Notes: generated by a model not told the origin, from the sequence alone. DNA of 63,143 nt from Oscillospiraceae bacterium (GCA_022769565.1 JALEJQ010000089.1:1-63143); one strand, 5' to 3'; counted from the first letter of the stretch, positions 1-7,090 are shown. Translations and numbers: made by a program.

Positions 1-382
1 CGAACTTATCAAGCATTTCGTAGTTGGTGATATTGATACCCGGCTTAACGTTTGCTTGAGAGCGGCAAGGCGTTACATTTATCCCAAATCTTGCAGCCTC
101 CCGGACGGTCTGAGCAGATACGGCAAGAGGGGCAAGGATAATCACATTGCCGCCTGTATGCCTGCATACTATATCCGCCCACACAAGCTGTATTATCGTT
201 TTTCCCAGTCCCGTATCAAGAAATAGTGCCGCCCTGCCCTTTTTAACGAGCCATGGCATTATGTACTGCTGCCAGTCGAAAAGGAACGGATATTCGTTTT
301 TTACAAGTTCCTCGGAAATATCGAACCCCGAAGGAATGCATTTCTTGACTTTTGATTTCAAAAATTCCTGATAATTATTCAA
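1..382 (-). CDS. Phage SNF2/DEAD-type helicase, N-terminal part (runs off the window)
   Basis: Read on the reverse strand from a TTG at 382, the frame stays open to the window edge, giving about 127 residues. It contains a Walker A motif (DTGLGKT) followed by IILAPLAVSAQTVREA, the usual motif Ia region of SF2/SNF2 helicases, and later NITNYEMLD. A purine-rich site (GGAAGGTGAT) lies about 9 bases before the TTG, which overlaps the stop of the metallo-beta-lactamase gene upstream. Such helicases sit in phage early operons and are thought to act in replication or recombination. The C-terminal helicase lobe is outside the window, so the exact subfamily cannot be given. Confidence 0.75.
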   Translation of the reverse strand, partial: MNNYQEFLKSKVKKCIPSGFDISEELVKNEYPFLFDWQQYIMPWLVKKGRAALFLDTGLGKTIIQLVWADIVCRHTGGNVIILAPLAVSAQTVREAARFGINVTPCRSQANVKPGINITNYEMLDKF

Positions 383-1080
383 GGGACGATCACCTTCCTT
401 GCATACGGCGCAAGCTCACGAAGGACGGTTTCCTTGTCGCATCTGGTCTTGCTTGCGTGAATGGCATACAGTTCTTCAAGATGTGTAGTATCGGTAGATT
501 TCAGAAATTCGACAGCCGTTTCAAGGCTCATGTGGCTTTTTATGCGGCGTTTTTCTACTTCCTGTATATTTTCCTCGTCGATCATGCTCTCCATGTAATT
601 AACTTCAAGCAGCATATGCGTTACGCCCTTGAACTGATTTTTTATGTAGGCGGTATCGGTTGAAAAAAGCAGCTTTTCGCCTGTGTTCTTGCTCCCGATA
701 AGATACCCGTAACAGGGGCATTCAGTTCCATCGGAATTGTAGTGTGTAAGCTCAAAAGGAACTACAACAAGTGTTCCTACAAGGCATTGCTTGCCGGGTG
801 CAGGAGTATAGACGTTTGGCGTATCATTAAGGCAGAGGTTAAAGGCGGTTTCTGGCGGCATTATCATATCAAATCCGCACTTAGCCATTTCCACGGCGCA
901 TAACGCATGATCTTTGTGATGATGTGATACAAGAACGGTCCCTATTTCCGTTATCTTGTAGCTTAAGCCTCTGATTATGTCGGCATACTTTATACCGCAT
1001 TCAATGAGAATTGCGGTAACGCCGTCAGAAATGCGATAGCAGTTTCCGCTGCTGCCTGTGGCTATAACGGTTATTTCCAT
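379..1080 (-). CDS. Metallo-beta-lactamase-fold hydrolase, phage encoded
   Basis: This 233-residue protein begins MEITVIATGSSGNCY, the SGN start typical of the YycJ/WalJ-like branch of the MBL fold. The metal-binding signature SHHHKDH is at about residues 52-58, and later conserved blocks include FSTDTAY and a distal His. Relatives are nucleases or phosphodiesterases. In phage early operons they sit beside recombination genes, as here. The start follows a GGCGGTG site, 11 bases after the upstream stop, and the gene overlaps the downstream helicase by four bases, so translation is probably coupled. The substrate is unknown. A DNA-processing role is inferred only from the neighbours. Confidence 0.8.
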   Translation of the reverse strand: MEITVIATGSSGNCYRISDGVTAILIECGIKYADIIRGLSYKITEIGTVLVSHHHKDHALCAVEMAKCGFDMIMPPETAFNLCLNDTPNVYTPAPGKQCLVGTLVVVPFELTHYNSDGTECPCYGYLIGSKNTGEKLLFSTDTAYIKNQFKGVTHMLLEVNYMESMIDEENIQEVEKRRIKSHMSLETAVEFLKSTDTTHLEELYAIHASKTRCDKETVLRELAPYARKVIVP

Positions 1081-1091
1081 ACCGCACCGCC

Positions 1092-2153
1092 TTAGTCTAC
1101 GGATGCACCGGAAACAGCAGGAGGATTTTCTGAGCTTGCGCCGCCTGTTTCGCCCAAATCAACGTCAATTATTTCGCCGGTATTGGCTTCTGTGCGGATT
1201 TCGGTGGCTGTTGTACGCACAGTTTCATCGGAAAGCTCATTATATGTATCGTTGGCATAGGCACTTCCGAAATTCTTGGGGAATTTCTTAACGGCGTTAT
1301 TGCGCATTTTACGCAGTATCATAGCCTCTCTGCTGTGAGGCTCGCCCCACGAAGGAGAAATCCACGGCTGAACGTCGGGGCAATCAAGAAGCTCGTCCAA
1401 GGTCATATCCTTTATTTTCTTCTTGATTTCCTGCTTTTTCTGCTCTATCTGCTGTTTCTGTTCTGCCGTTGCGCTGTAACGGTCTTTGCAGATGCCGAAG
1501 GTTTCGTTCATCATATTGTTCATGATGTGGGCGTGAAGATTTCTTACCACATCGGCACGTTCTGCAATTCTGAAATCAATTGCACCGCTTTTGAGCTTTA
1601 TGGGATATACAACCCTTACGACCTTGCCCTCGCCCTTGGGTGTCCACTTGGGCGGTGTCATTTCTATACCGTTGTAAGAGGGATATTCAAAGAGGTCGTT
1701 TTCACGGACTGCCCAATAAGGCAATACTGTATCAATGTCAACGCCGAATGTGCGAAGGATAGCGTCGTTTCCATCGCCTTCAATGCCCATTTCAAGCATT
1801 TTCATCCATTTGCCATTGTTCTTGCCGCCGATATTGACATTGCGGAGCTGAAAGTAAACTTCACGGTTGGAAGAGGCTGTATTCAGTTTCAGAAGAGCAA
1901 CTTTCTTGATTATGTCCTGATAATTGGACGGGTCAAGGTTGGGGCTGTTCCAGTCCAACCCCTCCTTATAAAGCATTTCGTGAATGGTCGAAACTGCGTT
2001 CATAGCACATTCAAGGCTGTAATTGTCCAGTTTCAGCCCACGCTTTTCCATCTGAGTTGTGATAGACGCAACGATTGCGCTGTTGCTCTTCTCAACGCTT
2101 GTTATGAATGGATTTTCAACTTTTTTAACGGTTGTGTTTGTATTTTCTGGCAT
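1092..2153 (-). CDS. Phage early protein, possible RecT-like single-strand annealing protein
   Basis: The product has 353 residues and a good GGAGG ribosome binding site. I do not recognise a textbook motif. The first 250 residues look like a compact globular domain (blocks KKVALLKLNTASSNREVYFQ and EMGIEGDGNDAILRTFG). They are followed by a charged coiled stretch (about 225-250, rich in Q, E and K) and an acidic, disordered tail ending in GGASSENPPAVSGASVD. A RecT-type annealing protein commonly sits between an SbcC/RecF-like ATPase and a nuclease in phage operons, and the acidic tail suits a DNA-annealing protein. The RecT assignment therefore rests on context, not on clear sequence similarity. 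A structural homology search would decide it. Confidence 0.4.
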   Translation of the reverse strand: MPENTNTTVKKVENPFITSVEKSNSAIVASITTQMEKRGLKLDNYSLECAMNAVSTIHEMLYKEGLDWNSPNLDPSNYQDIIKKVALLKLNTASSNREVYFQLRNVNIGGKNNGKWMKMLEMGIEGDGNDAILRTFGVDIDTVLPYWAVRENDLFEYPSYNGIEMTPPKWTPKGEGKVVRVVYPIKLKSGAIDFRIAERADVVRNLHAHIMNNMMNETFGICKDRYSATAEQKQQIEQKKQEIKKKIKDMTLDELLDCPDVQPWISPSWGEPHSREAMILRKMRNNAVKKFPKNFGSAYANDTYNELSDETVRTTATEIRTEANTGEIIDVDLGETGGASSENPPAVSGASVD

Positions 2154-2167
2154 TTTATAAATCCTCC

Positions 2168-4069
2168 TTAAAAGTTCTGGACGGTCAATTTATCGTTGTC
2201 GGACACACGCAGGGTAATAAGCTGCATTTTGTCCGAAACGCTGTTAAGCAGTTCGGTATAGCTTGAACTGTCAAGCCCGTCGATATTATCAATAAACAGC
2301 GGAACGGAAAGACCGTAGCGTTCGGAAAGTGTACTTATTATGTCAATGCCGACAAGAATTTTTCCTGCGGTGTTTATATCGCCGTAGCGATCGGCACCGA
2401 ATGCCACCGCATCACAGCATTCCGTCAAACCGTCATTGGTTTTGTTCAACTCAAACAACTTGAACTTTGCTATCTTAAACATTCCGTTGACGGTTTCTGT
2501 TATCCTGTCAACCTTGTAGCGGATAAAGCTGTTTACAAGGTCAAGTTTCATCTGCAGCTTTGCCTGTTCGCCTCTGAGCTTCTGCTGTTCGGCTTTAAGC
2601 TCTGCAATGCGGCTGTTTGTACGCTCGTCCAGTTTCAAGGCGTTAAGGATAGTCGTTTTATCATCAATCTGCTTTGAAATTTCCTCAAGCTGATGGTTCA
2701 AGTCGTAAATTTCGTCCATGTGCGGATTAGGCTTTGTTCCAAGTTCTGCAAGCCTTGCTTTAATTTCAAAAGAATGTTCTTCGTATTCCGGAATGTCGAA
2801 CACTCCGACAGAAACAGGGGTACTTGTTTCAAGTGCAGATATTTCCTTTTCGGTTTCGGCAATGGATTTTGCAAGCCGATTGTTTTTATCGATATTACCA
2901 TCAAGAGCCTTTTTGATTTCCGACATTCTCTTTATGTTATAGTCAAACTTGGCGGTCAATTCTGCTTTGAAATCAGCCTTTGCCTTGTCTATCCTGTCCT
3001 GCGGAATAGCTTGTCCGCAAGTGGGGCAAACGGTGTCACCGCTCCATTCAAGAGCATTCAGGCGGTTATTATCCGCTATAATAGCACGCCGTTCATCGTC
3101 AAGTTTGCGTATGTTGTCCTTAATGATACGCAATTCTGTCTGCATAGGAGACAACCGACAGCGAAGGCTTGTCAGCTTTGTGGCTGAATCACGCTTGGCT
3201 TCACGCTCTTTGATTTCCTGCTCGGCACGAAATTCTTGATTGCGGCGTATTAAATCCGCAAGACTTTCGCTAACTTCTTTGTATTCGGGCGACTCTTTCG
3301 GATTCCAGACCTTTAATCCGCCGATTTTCTCGGAAATTTCTGCTGCTTTATTCCTCAAAACAGATATTTCTTTTTCAACGTCGGCAGGGTTTTCGGAACG
3401 TCCGCTCAGATTGTTTATATTCTCATTAATGCGCATCGGAAGAGTGTTTATGCGCTCCGAATTTGCCTTTACCTGAGCTGTTATTACTTTGAGTAAATCG
3501 GTAGAGTTACCGCAGTTTTCAAGGTCTGTTTCAATTTTCGAAAAAGCTGTATTTTCGGCGGCGATTTCAGAATCGGTCTTGTTTCCGGCAAGCGCAAAAA
3601 GTATTTCACGGCGTTTTTTCCAATCGAGGTTTTCTGTAAAATGTTTAGGATTGGTGAGCAGCTTGAACTGTTCTTCACCGATTATTTTTGCGATTTCACC
3701 CTCATATTCACGGACCTTCTTCGGAACACCGTTTATGTAGCACTCCAGTTCAGAGGACTTATACTCCCCTGTTGTTTTCACATACTTGGAAGCGTAAACC
3801 TTTTTCAAGGTCAGCGGCTTGCCGTCAACGGTGAAGTCGGCTTCAACGCTGTTTTCCGTTTCAACAGGCAGATTTGTAGGCTTAATGGTAAACTTTGTTT
3901 CTCCGGCTGAATTCTTGCCGAAAAGCAGCCAGAGAAACGAATCGTAAATTGTGGTCTTGCCCAGCTTGTTCCTGCCGGTGATTTCAAGGTTCTTCCCGTT
4001 GGGGATGATCTCAAAGGCTCTTATGCCCTTGAAATTTTCGATTTTAAGGCGATTTAACGTCATTTTCAT
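2168..4069 (-). CDS. SbcC/RecN-like AAA ATPase, phage recombination
   Basis: The protein has 633 residues. The N-terminus MTLNRLKIENFKGIRAFEI is the classic beta strand of SMC/RecF-type ATPases. A Walker A motif follows (GRNKLGKTT, about residues 33-41). The middle is two long coiled-coil stretches flanking a zinc-hook motif, CPTCGQ, at about residue 345. The C-terminal lobe carries the remaining nucleotide-binding elements (LFIDNIDGLD is the Walker B-like block). Proteins of this class tether DNA ends or load nucleases and annealing proteins. It is followed after 14 bases by the possible annealing protein, consistent with a functional pair. It lacks a separate SbcD-type nuclease, unless the MBL-fold neighbour fills that role. 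Confidence 0.8.
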   Translation of the reverse strand: MKMTLNRLKIENFKGIRAFEIIPNGKNLEITGRNKLGKTTIYDSFLWLLFGKNSAGETKFTIKPTNLPVETENSVEADFTVDGKPLTLKKVYASKYVKTTGEYKSSELECYINGVPKKVREYEGEIAKIIGEEQFKLLTNPKHFTENLDWKKRREILFALAGNKTDSEIAAENTAFSKIETDLENCGNSTDLLKVITAQVKANSERINTLPMRINENINNLSGRSENPADVEKEISVLRNKAAEISEKIGGLKVWNPKESPEYKEVSESLADLIRRNQEFRAEQEIKEREAKRDSATKLTSLRCRLSPMQTELRIIKDNIRKLDDERRAIIADNNRLNALEWSGDTVCPTCGQAIPQDRIDKAKADFKAELTAKFDYNIKRMSEIKKALDGNIDKNNRLAKSIAETEKEISALETSTPVSVGVFDIPEYEEHSFEIKARLAELGTKPNPHMDEIYDLNHQLEEISKQIDDKTTILNALKLDERTNSRIAELKAEQQKLRGEQAKLQMKLDLVNSFIRYKVDRITETVNGMFKIAKFKLFELNKTNDGLTECCDAVAFGADRYGDINTAGKILVGIDIISTLSERYGLSVPLFIDNIDGLDSSSYTELLNSVSDKMQLITLRVSDNDKLTVQNF

Positions 4070-4165
4070 CTTGACAAATCCTCTTTTCTCCCTTATAATA
4101 AAGGGGTAAATTTTATAATTTTTCTGTTTTAGGGCTTGTATCGGCGGCTACCGATGCAGGCTCTT

Positions 4166-4348
4166 TTACTTTTTTAAAAGCTGTGCTTTAAATCCGCTCC
4201 ACGCAAAAAGCAACATATTAACTGCCGAAAAAACAAGGTATTCAGCTGTTTCCATTCCGCCCTGCTCATATGTACCCGTCAAAACAAATATGGATATGAA
4301 ACACAAGGCGAAAATTGCGCAGAGAACTTTAGTTTTTAACTTCTTCAT
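4166..4348 (-). CDS. Small two-helix membrane protein, phage
   Basis: A 60-residue product with two hydrophobic segments (about 8-24 and 35-52) separated by a short loop (TYEQGGMETAE), and a basic start and end. An AAAGGA site lies about 8 bases before the ATG, inside the end of the upstream gene, so the two are probably translated together. The function is not recognised. Small inner-membrane proteins of this type are common in phage early operons. The coding call relies on the ribosome binding site, operon position and membrane-helix pattern. Confidence 0.5.
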   Translation of the reverse strand: MKKLKTKVLCAIFALCFISIFVLTGTYEQGGMETAEYLVFSAVNMLLFAWSGFKAQLLKK

Positions 4349-4353
4349 TGATT

Positions 4354-4569
4354 TTACGTCCTTTCGTCAATGCATACTTGAGGCAAAAGCTCAGGCTGTT
4401 TCTGCAAGATTCGCTGACAAGCAGCAATGAGCCTGTCAGCTCTCAGCTTGCGGTAATACTCCGCCTGTTCCGGCGTCAGATCCTCAAGCCTTACAACGGT
4501 TATCTCTCCTGTTTCGGGGTTGATAATTTCCTGGTGGCTTACTACCGTCAGCGGTTTTCTTTTTGCCAT
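4354..4569 (-). CDS. Small phage protein of unknown function (71 aa)
   Basis: The reading frame extends further upstream, but the ATG at 4569 is preceded by AGAGGTGAT at ideal distance, giving a 71-residue product starting MAKRKPLTVV. The sequence contains NPETGEITVVRLEDLTPEQ and a basic helical C-terminal half with many Arg and Gln residues (about residues 35-60). No known domain is recognised. It sits between the antirepressor and the small membrane protein in the leftward early operon. A helical adaptor or nucleic-acid contact role is possible but unsupported. Confidence 0.55.
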   Translation of the reverse strand: MAKRKPLTVVSHQEIINPETGEITVVRLEDLTPEQAEYYRKLRADRLIAACQRILQKQPELLPQVCIDERT

Positions 4570-4588
4570 AATATCACCTCTGTAATTT

Positions 4589-5359
4589 TTATTCGATAGT
4601 TGGCTTGTCTTTTGCAAGTCCAAGGAACTTATTGATAAAGTATTCCTGCCCACGTCCTGTTACTTTGGGTGTTTTTGTAACTCTTATTGAACCATCGGGA
4701 TTAGTTACCGTACTTTCTTTCACCTCAAACAGCTTAAGCTCCATAGCACGTTGAGTAGGCATATTGAAACTTGAGCCTGTTTTTATAAGGTAGCCGTTGC
4801 TTCTTAGCCATTCAAAAAGTCGTTTCTGACCGACATTAATGCCGTTCTGCTTTAGTATCTTCGCCAAATCACCAATAAGAATTGACGTTTTGGCAGTTTC
4901 CACTGCCTGAGCAAAAAGAACTTTAGGCTTCCAAGCTGTCATTATCTCGTTCTGACGGTTTACGGTATCTGTAAGAGCCAAATTCTGCTGCTTGATGCTG
5001 TCAAGCTGATTGTTGGCAAACTGCAACGCCCTTGCCATTACCGCTTCGGGAGTGTTCCATTGCTTTTCAACCTCGATAAAATACTGTCTGAACTGCTTTC
5101 CCTTTTCGGAACGCTGTATCATGCAGATTTCCTTTGCCATGTCAATGGTGAGCTGGTGGTCGGTTCTCGGCTTTCCAGCTTTACCGTCTGACCTATCTAA
5201 CAAAATTGTTACATAGTCCTCATTTTCGATAAAGCCATATTCAGCCATACGTGGAAACCATATCGTATACGGTGTTTCCACTCCGAGAGCCTCATGCAGT
5301 TCTCTTCCCATTACCGTGGGACGGTCGGTTTCATAGTTTACTTTGATTAGTTCGTTCAA
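4589..5359 (-). CDS. Phage antirepressor, AntA N-terminal and KilAC C-terminal domains
   Basis: The first 100 residues match the AntA family (GRELHEALGVETPYTIWF, then DHQLTIDMAKEICMIQR). The C-terminal part (about 150-250) matches the KilAC/ANT domain (GDLAKILKQNGINVGQKRLF, then TPKVTGRGQEYFI). A frame start at 5377 is possible, but the TTG at 5359 is preferred: AAAGGAG lies seven bases before it and overlaps the end of the preceding gene. Antirepressors of this class bind or displace the phage repressor and so push the lysogen towards induction. Here it is near the start of the leftward operon controlled by the operators at 5765-5811, so repression and antirepression form a feedback pair with the XRE repressor at 6700-7065. 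Confidence 0.85.
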   Translation of the reverse strand: MNELIKVNYETDRPTVMGRELHEALGVETPYTIWFPRMAEYGFIENEDYVTILLDRSDGKAGKPRTDHQLTIDMAKEICMIQRSEKGKQFRQYFIEVEKQWNTPEAVMARALQFANNQLDSIKQQNLALTDTVNRQNEIMTAWKPKVLFAQAVETAKTSILIGDLAKILKQNGINVGQKRLFEWLRSNGYLIKTGSSFNMPTQRAMELKLFEVKESTVTNPDGSIRVTKTPKVTGRGQEYFINKFLGLAKDKPTIE

Positions 5360-5361
5360 AT

Positions 5362-5565
5362 CTATACTCCTTTCCAATCATTAATAATCTGTTCGACCTC
5401 GATTTTCACACGCTCCGCCTTTGCTCCCTGCTGTGTGCCGCTCATAATAGCACTAAGTTCCGTTGAGGACATTTTTTCTTTATAGCGGCTTTCGATTTCA
5501 CGAACAAGGTCGGTCTGTTTTTTGCCGATTTCGATAAGCTCGTGCAGCATTTCATTTTTTGTCAA
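5362..5565 (-). CDS. Small phage protein, first gene of the leftward early operon (67 aa)
   Basis: The frame is open from 5643, but the TTG at 5565 is the likely start because AAAGGGGGTGA lies just before it. The 67-residue product begins with a helical segment (NEMLHELIEIGKKQTDLVRE) and ends EVEQIINDWKGV. The stop codon lies inside the ribosome binding site of the antirepressor, giving tight coupling. No family is recognised. As the first gene behind the repressible promoter at 5759-5787, it is likely an early regulatory or host-takeover protein, but that is an inference from position only. Confidence 0.6.
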   Translation of the reverse strand: MTKNEMLHELIEIGKKQTDLVREIESRYKEKMSSTELSAIMSGTQQGAKAERVKIEVEQIINDWKGV

Positions 5566-5626
5566 GCTGTCACCCCCTTTTTTCTGAATATTTAAAGAAA
5601 AATTTTGCAAATACAACACAATATCA

Positions 5627-5655
5627 TTGACAAGTGTACGCAAAAATGGTATTAT
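5627..5655 (+). promoter_or_regulatory. Strong rightward sigma-A promoter opposite the early-operon leader
   Basis: A perfect -35 TTGACA (5627-5632), a 17-base spacer and TATTAT (5650-5655) are seen on the plus strand. No plus-strand gene starts for about 250 bases. The predicted transcript runs antisense to the leader of the leftward early operon and meets a hairpin with a T run at 5712-5737. Confidence 0.6.
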
Positions 5656-5661
5656 ATAAGT

Positions 5662-5740
5662 GCCAACAAATAAAATACTTGAACACGCTTTTTGAAAATG
5701 GGGTTTTCAATAAGGTGAGCTTTGCTATTACCTTTTTCAA
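5662..5740 (+). ncRNA. Candidate antisense small RNA in the phage immunity region
   Basis: The interval lies between the plus-strand promoter at 5627-5655 and a terminator-like hairpin. It has no open frame. It contains two hairpins: TTGAAAA/TTTTCAA around a TGGGG loop (5692-5710), and AAGGT...ACCTT followed by TTTTT (5712-5737). The RNA would be about 75-80 nt and fully complementary to the untranslated leader of the leftward lytic operon. Phage antisense RNAs in comparable positions are known to tune early gene expression. Here the existence of the RNA is predicted, not shown. Confidence 0.35.
5712..5740 (+). terminator. Putative terminator of the short rightward transcript
   Basis: AAGGT (5712-5716) pairs with ACCTT (5730-5734), with an inner AGC/GCT stem, a small bulge and a TTT loop. 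Five T residues follow on the plus strand. The stem is modest, so efficiency is uncertain. Confidence 0.4.
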
Positions 5741-5758
5741 ATTTATTGTGTTGATATT

Positions 5759-5787
5759 ATTATAATTCATTAATTAACGATTGTCAA
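5759..5787 (-). promoter_or_regulatory. Repressible leftward early promoter (pL-like)
   Basis: On the minus strand a perfect TTGACA (5787-5782), a 17-base spacer and a perfect TATAAT (5764-5759) are present. The spacer is exactly the first operator arm (5765-5781), so a bound repressor would sit between the two promoter elements. It faces the leftward operon that begins with the gene at 5565 and includes the antirepressor and recombination genes. Confidence 0.8.
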
Positions 5788-5811
5788 TAAATTTATCGTT
5801 AATCAATGAAT
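5765..5811. promoter_or_regulatory. Paired phage operators (two inverted arms)
   Basis: ATTCATTAATTAACGAT (5765-5781) and ATCGTTAATCAATGAAT (5795-5811) are inverted copies differing at one of 17 positions, with 13 bases between them. Each arm is itself a near-palindrome centred on TTAATTAA-like sequence and matches the perfect palindrome at 6640-6657. They are the likely binding sites of the XRE-type repressor encoded at 6700-7065. Confidence 0.7.
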
Positions 5812-5865
5812 TTTAGCTATATATACAAATATGACATTTAATAATTGTGCAAATTTATATTTAAA

Positions 5866-5899
5866 GACAAAATAAAAATCCCCTGCCGAACGGCAAGGG
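5866..5899 (-). terminator. Leftward terminator just upstream of the membrane-protein gene
   Basis: On the minus strand CCC(T)TGCC and GGCAGGG flank a four-base loop (5881-5899), followed by ATTTTTATTTTG (5879-5868). It would end leftward transcripts coming from the promoter at 6634-6662. Read on the plus strand it lacks a T run, so it should not stop transcripts entering the gene at 5913. Confidence 0.5.
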
Positions 5900-5912
5900 A
5901 GAAGGAACAACT

Positions 5913-6461
5913 ATGAATTATATTATTTATTTGGCAATATTGATTATTATTATTAAATTCACCATAAATCTTTATTATTTTTTATTATGTAAACACTTTT
6001 ACAAAATTTATAAAGAATGGTGCTTATATCTCAATAATAATTGTCCACAAACAAAATCAAAAGTGTTAAGAATTTTTAGAAAAGCACACATAAAAGATTG
6101 CAGAATACCTGTTTCTGAACCAAGCGGATGCGGAAAAGTTGCAAGTTATTCATCTATGGTTTTTGATAATTATCCGGCGATTGATGAAAGATGTATAGTA
6201 TTCACCAATAGAGCATACGAAGAGGCTTTAGGATATTTCAAATATGGAATGATCGACTCAATAAATCCTTTTTATTGGATCGAAACTATTGTCTTCTTAC
6301 CAAAAAGCGTTCTTGATTACATAGGCATAGATACAGACAAAGTATCCTCTAAAGTATTAAATGTGGTTTTTACTTTTATTTGGTGGGTCATTGCAACTTT
6401 CGGAGTCTTGTATAAAGATAATATCATCAGTATTATCAACAATTTCATTAATAGTCTTTGA
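5913..6461 (+). CDS. AT-rich membrane protein in the prophage immunity region
   Basis: A 182-residue product with a GAAGGA site before the ATG. An N-terminal hydrophobic helix (about 2-25) is followed by a roughly 110-residue soluble part rich in Lys, Tyr and Cys (SEPSGCGKVASYSSM, DERCIVFTNRAYEEALGYF). A second membrane segment (about 148-170) leads to a short hydrophobic tail. The family is not recognised. It is clearly more AT-rich than the flanking host genes. Genes in this position, between operators and next to the repressor, are often expressed in the lysogen and include superinfection-exclusion and defence proteins. That role is inferred from position only. Its last 105 bases overlap a minus-strand frame. 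Confidence 0.6.
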   Translation: MNYIIYLAILIIIIKFTINLYYFLLCKHFYKIYKEWCLYLNNNCPQTKSKVLRIFRKAHIKDCRIPVSEPSGCGKVASYSSMVFDNYPAIDERCIVFTNRAYEEALGYFKYGMIDSINPFYWIETIVFLPKSVLDYIGIDTDKVSSKVLNVVFTFIWWVIATFGVLYKDNIISIINNFINSL

Positions 6462-6605
6462 CAACATCATTACAGCCCTTACATCATCTGCATTATGGAC
6501 TGATGTTGACAAGCAATCCAAACATTTAAGTAAGTAATATACAGTCAAGCTTTTTATATAAGTTTGAACATTTACTCCACCAAACATAAGATACACTTCT
6601 TTCAT
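6357..6605 (-). CDS. Uncertain 82-aa phage frame behind an operator-controlled promoter
   Basis: The frame starts 22 bases downstream of the predicted start of the leftward promoter at 6634-6662 and encodes MKEVYLMFGGVNVQTYIK... with no recognised domain. There is no convincing ribosome binding site, and the 3' part overlaps the convergent membrane-protein gene. Two readings are possible: a short regulatory protein in the position of a Cro-like gene (though no helix-turn-helix is visible), or a transcript that acts only as antisense RNA. I favour neither strongly. Confidence 0.3.
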   Translation of the reverse strand: MKEVYLMFGGVNVQTYIKSLTVYYLLKCLDCLSTSVHNADDVRAVMMLSKTINEIVDNTDDIIFIQDSESCNDPPNKSKNHI

Positions 6606-6633
6606 TTCAAAATTCAGCTTTAGCTGTGAGTAT

Positions 6634-6662
6634 ATTATAATTCATTAATTAATGAATGTCAA
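6634..6662 (-). promoter_or_regulatory. Second operator-embedded leftward promoter next to the repressor gene
   Basis: On the minus strand TTGACA (6662-6657), 17 bases and TATAAT (6639-6634) repeat the architecture at 5759-5787. The spacer is covered by the perfect 18-base palindrome ATTCATTAATTAATGAAT (6640-6657). The ATTATAAT at its edge is symmetric, so a rightward -10 for the repressor gene could overlap the same site, giving autoregulation. Confidence 0.75.
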
Positions 6663-6699
6663 TATTTTAAATAAGATTTTTGGCAGAAAGGAAGATATT

Positions 6700-7065
6700 A
6701 TGGATTCTTATAAACAAATTTTAGCTGAAAATGTACATCAATTAGCTACACAAAAAGGAATTGGAAAAACTGAAGCTTGCGTAAAAAGCGGAGCAGGAAG
6801 AAGTTTTATATCAAATATGATAGGCAAAGACCAAGATCCATCTTTCGATAAAGTTTTAAATCTTGCTGAATACTTTAATGTTTCAATTGATTATCTTGTT
6901 GGACGCAGTGAAAAATCATCGGGTGAATTATCTTCAATAGACGAAGAATTGAAATACCTGCTTGATCTGTACCAAAAGCTTCATGAAGATGACAAAATAA
7001 GAATAATCACGAAAATGGAAACTATAATAGAGGACTATCCCGAAAATAAAGAAAGTGTATCATAA
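6700..7065 (+). CDS. XRE-family phage repressor (cI-like)
   Basis: The chosen ATG at 6700 follows AGAAAGGAAG. An earlier in-frame ATG (6652) lies inside the operator and has no ribosome binding site. The 121-residue protein has an N-terminal XRE helix-turn-helix (about 8-66: LATQKGIGKTEACVKSGAG, then PSFDKVLNLAEYFNVSIDYLVG) and a short helical C-terminal part suited to dimerisation. It lacks the C-terminal LexA-type protease domain of classical cI, so induction is probably by the antirepressor at 4589-5359 and not by RecA-driven self-cleavage. The operators at 5765-5811 and 6640-6657 are the likely targets. Confidence 0.85.
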   Translation: MDSYKQILAENVHQLATQKGIGKTEACVKSGAGRSFISNMIGKDQDPSFDKVLNLAEYFNVSIDYLVGRSEKSSGELSSIDEELKYLLDLYQKLHEDDKIRIITKMETIIEDYPENKESVS

Positions 7066-7068
7066 AAA

Positions 7069-7090
7069 CAACCACCCGAATAGGTGGTTG
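7069..7090 (+). terminator. Hairpin after the repressor gene
   Basis: CAACCACC (7069-7076) and GGTGGTTG (7083-7090) form a perfect 8-bp stem with a six-base loop right after the repressor stop, followed by AACTTTT. The T run is weak, so this is a probable and not a certain terminator. Confidence 0.5.

Noticed and set aside
4166-5565. A toxin-antitoxin pair among the small phage genes
   Set aside because: The small proteins are separated by the antirepressor, and none shows a toxin fold or a DNA-binding antitoxin motif.
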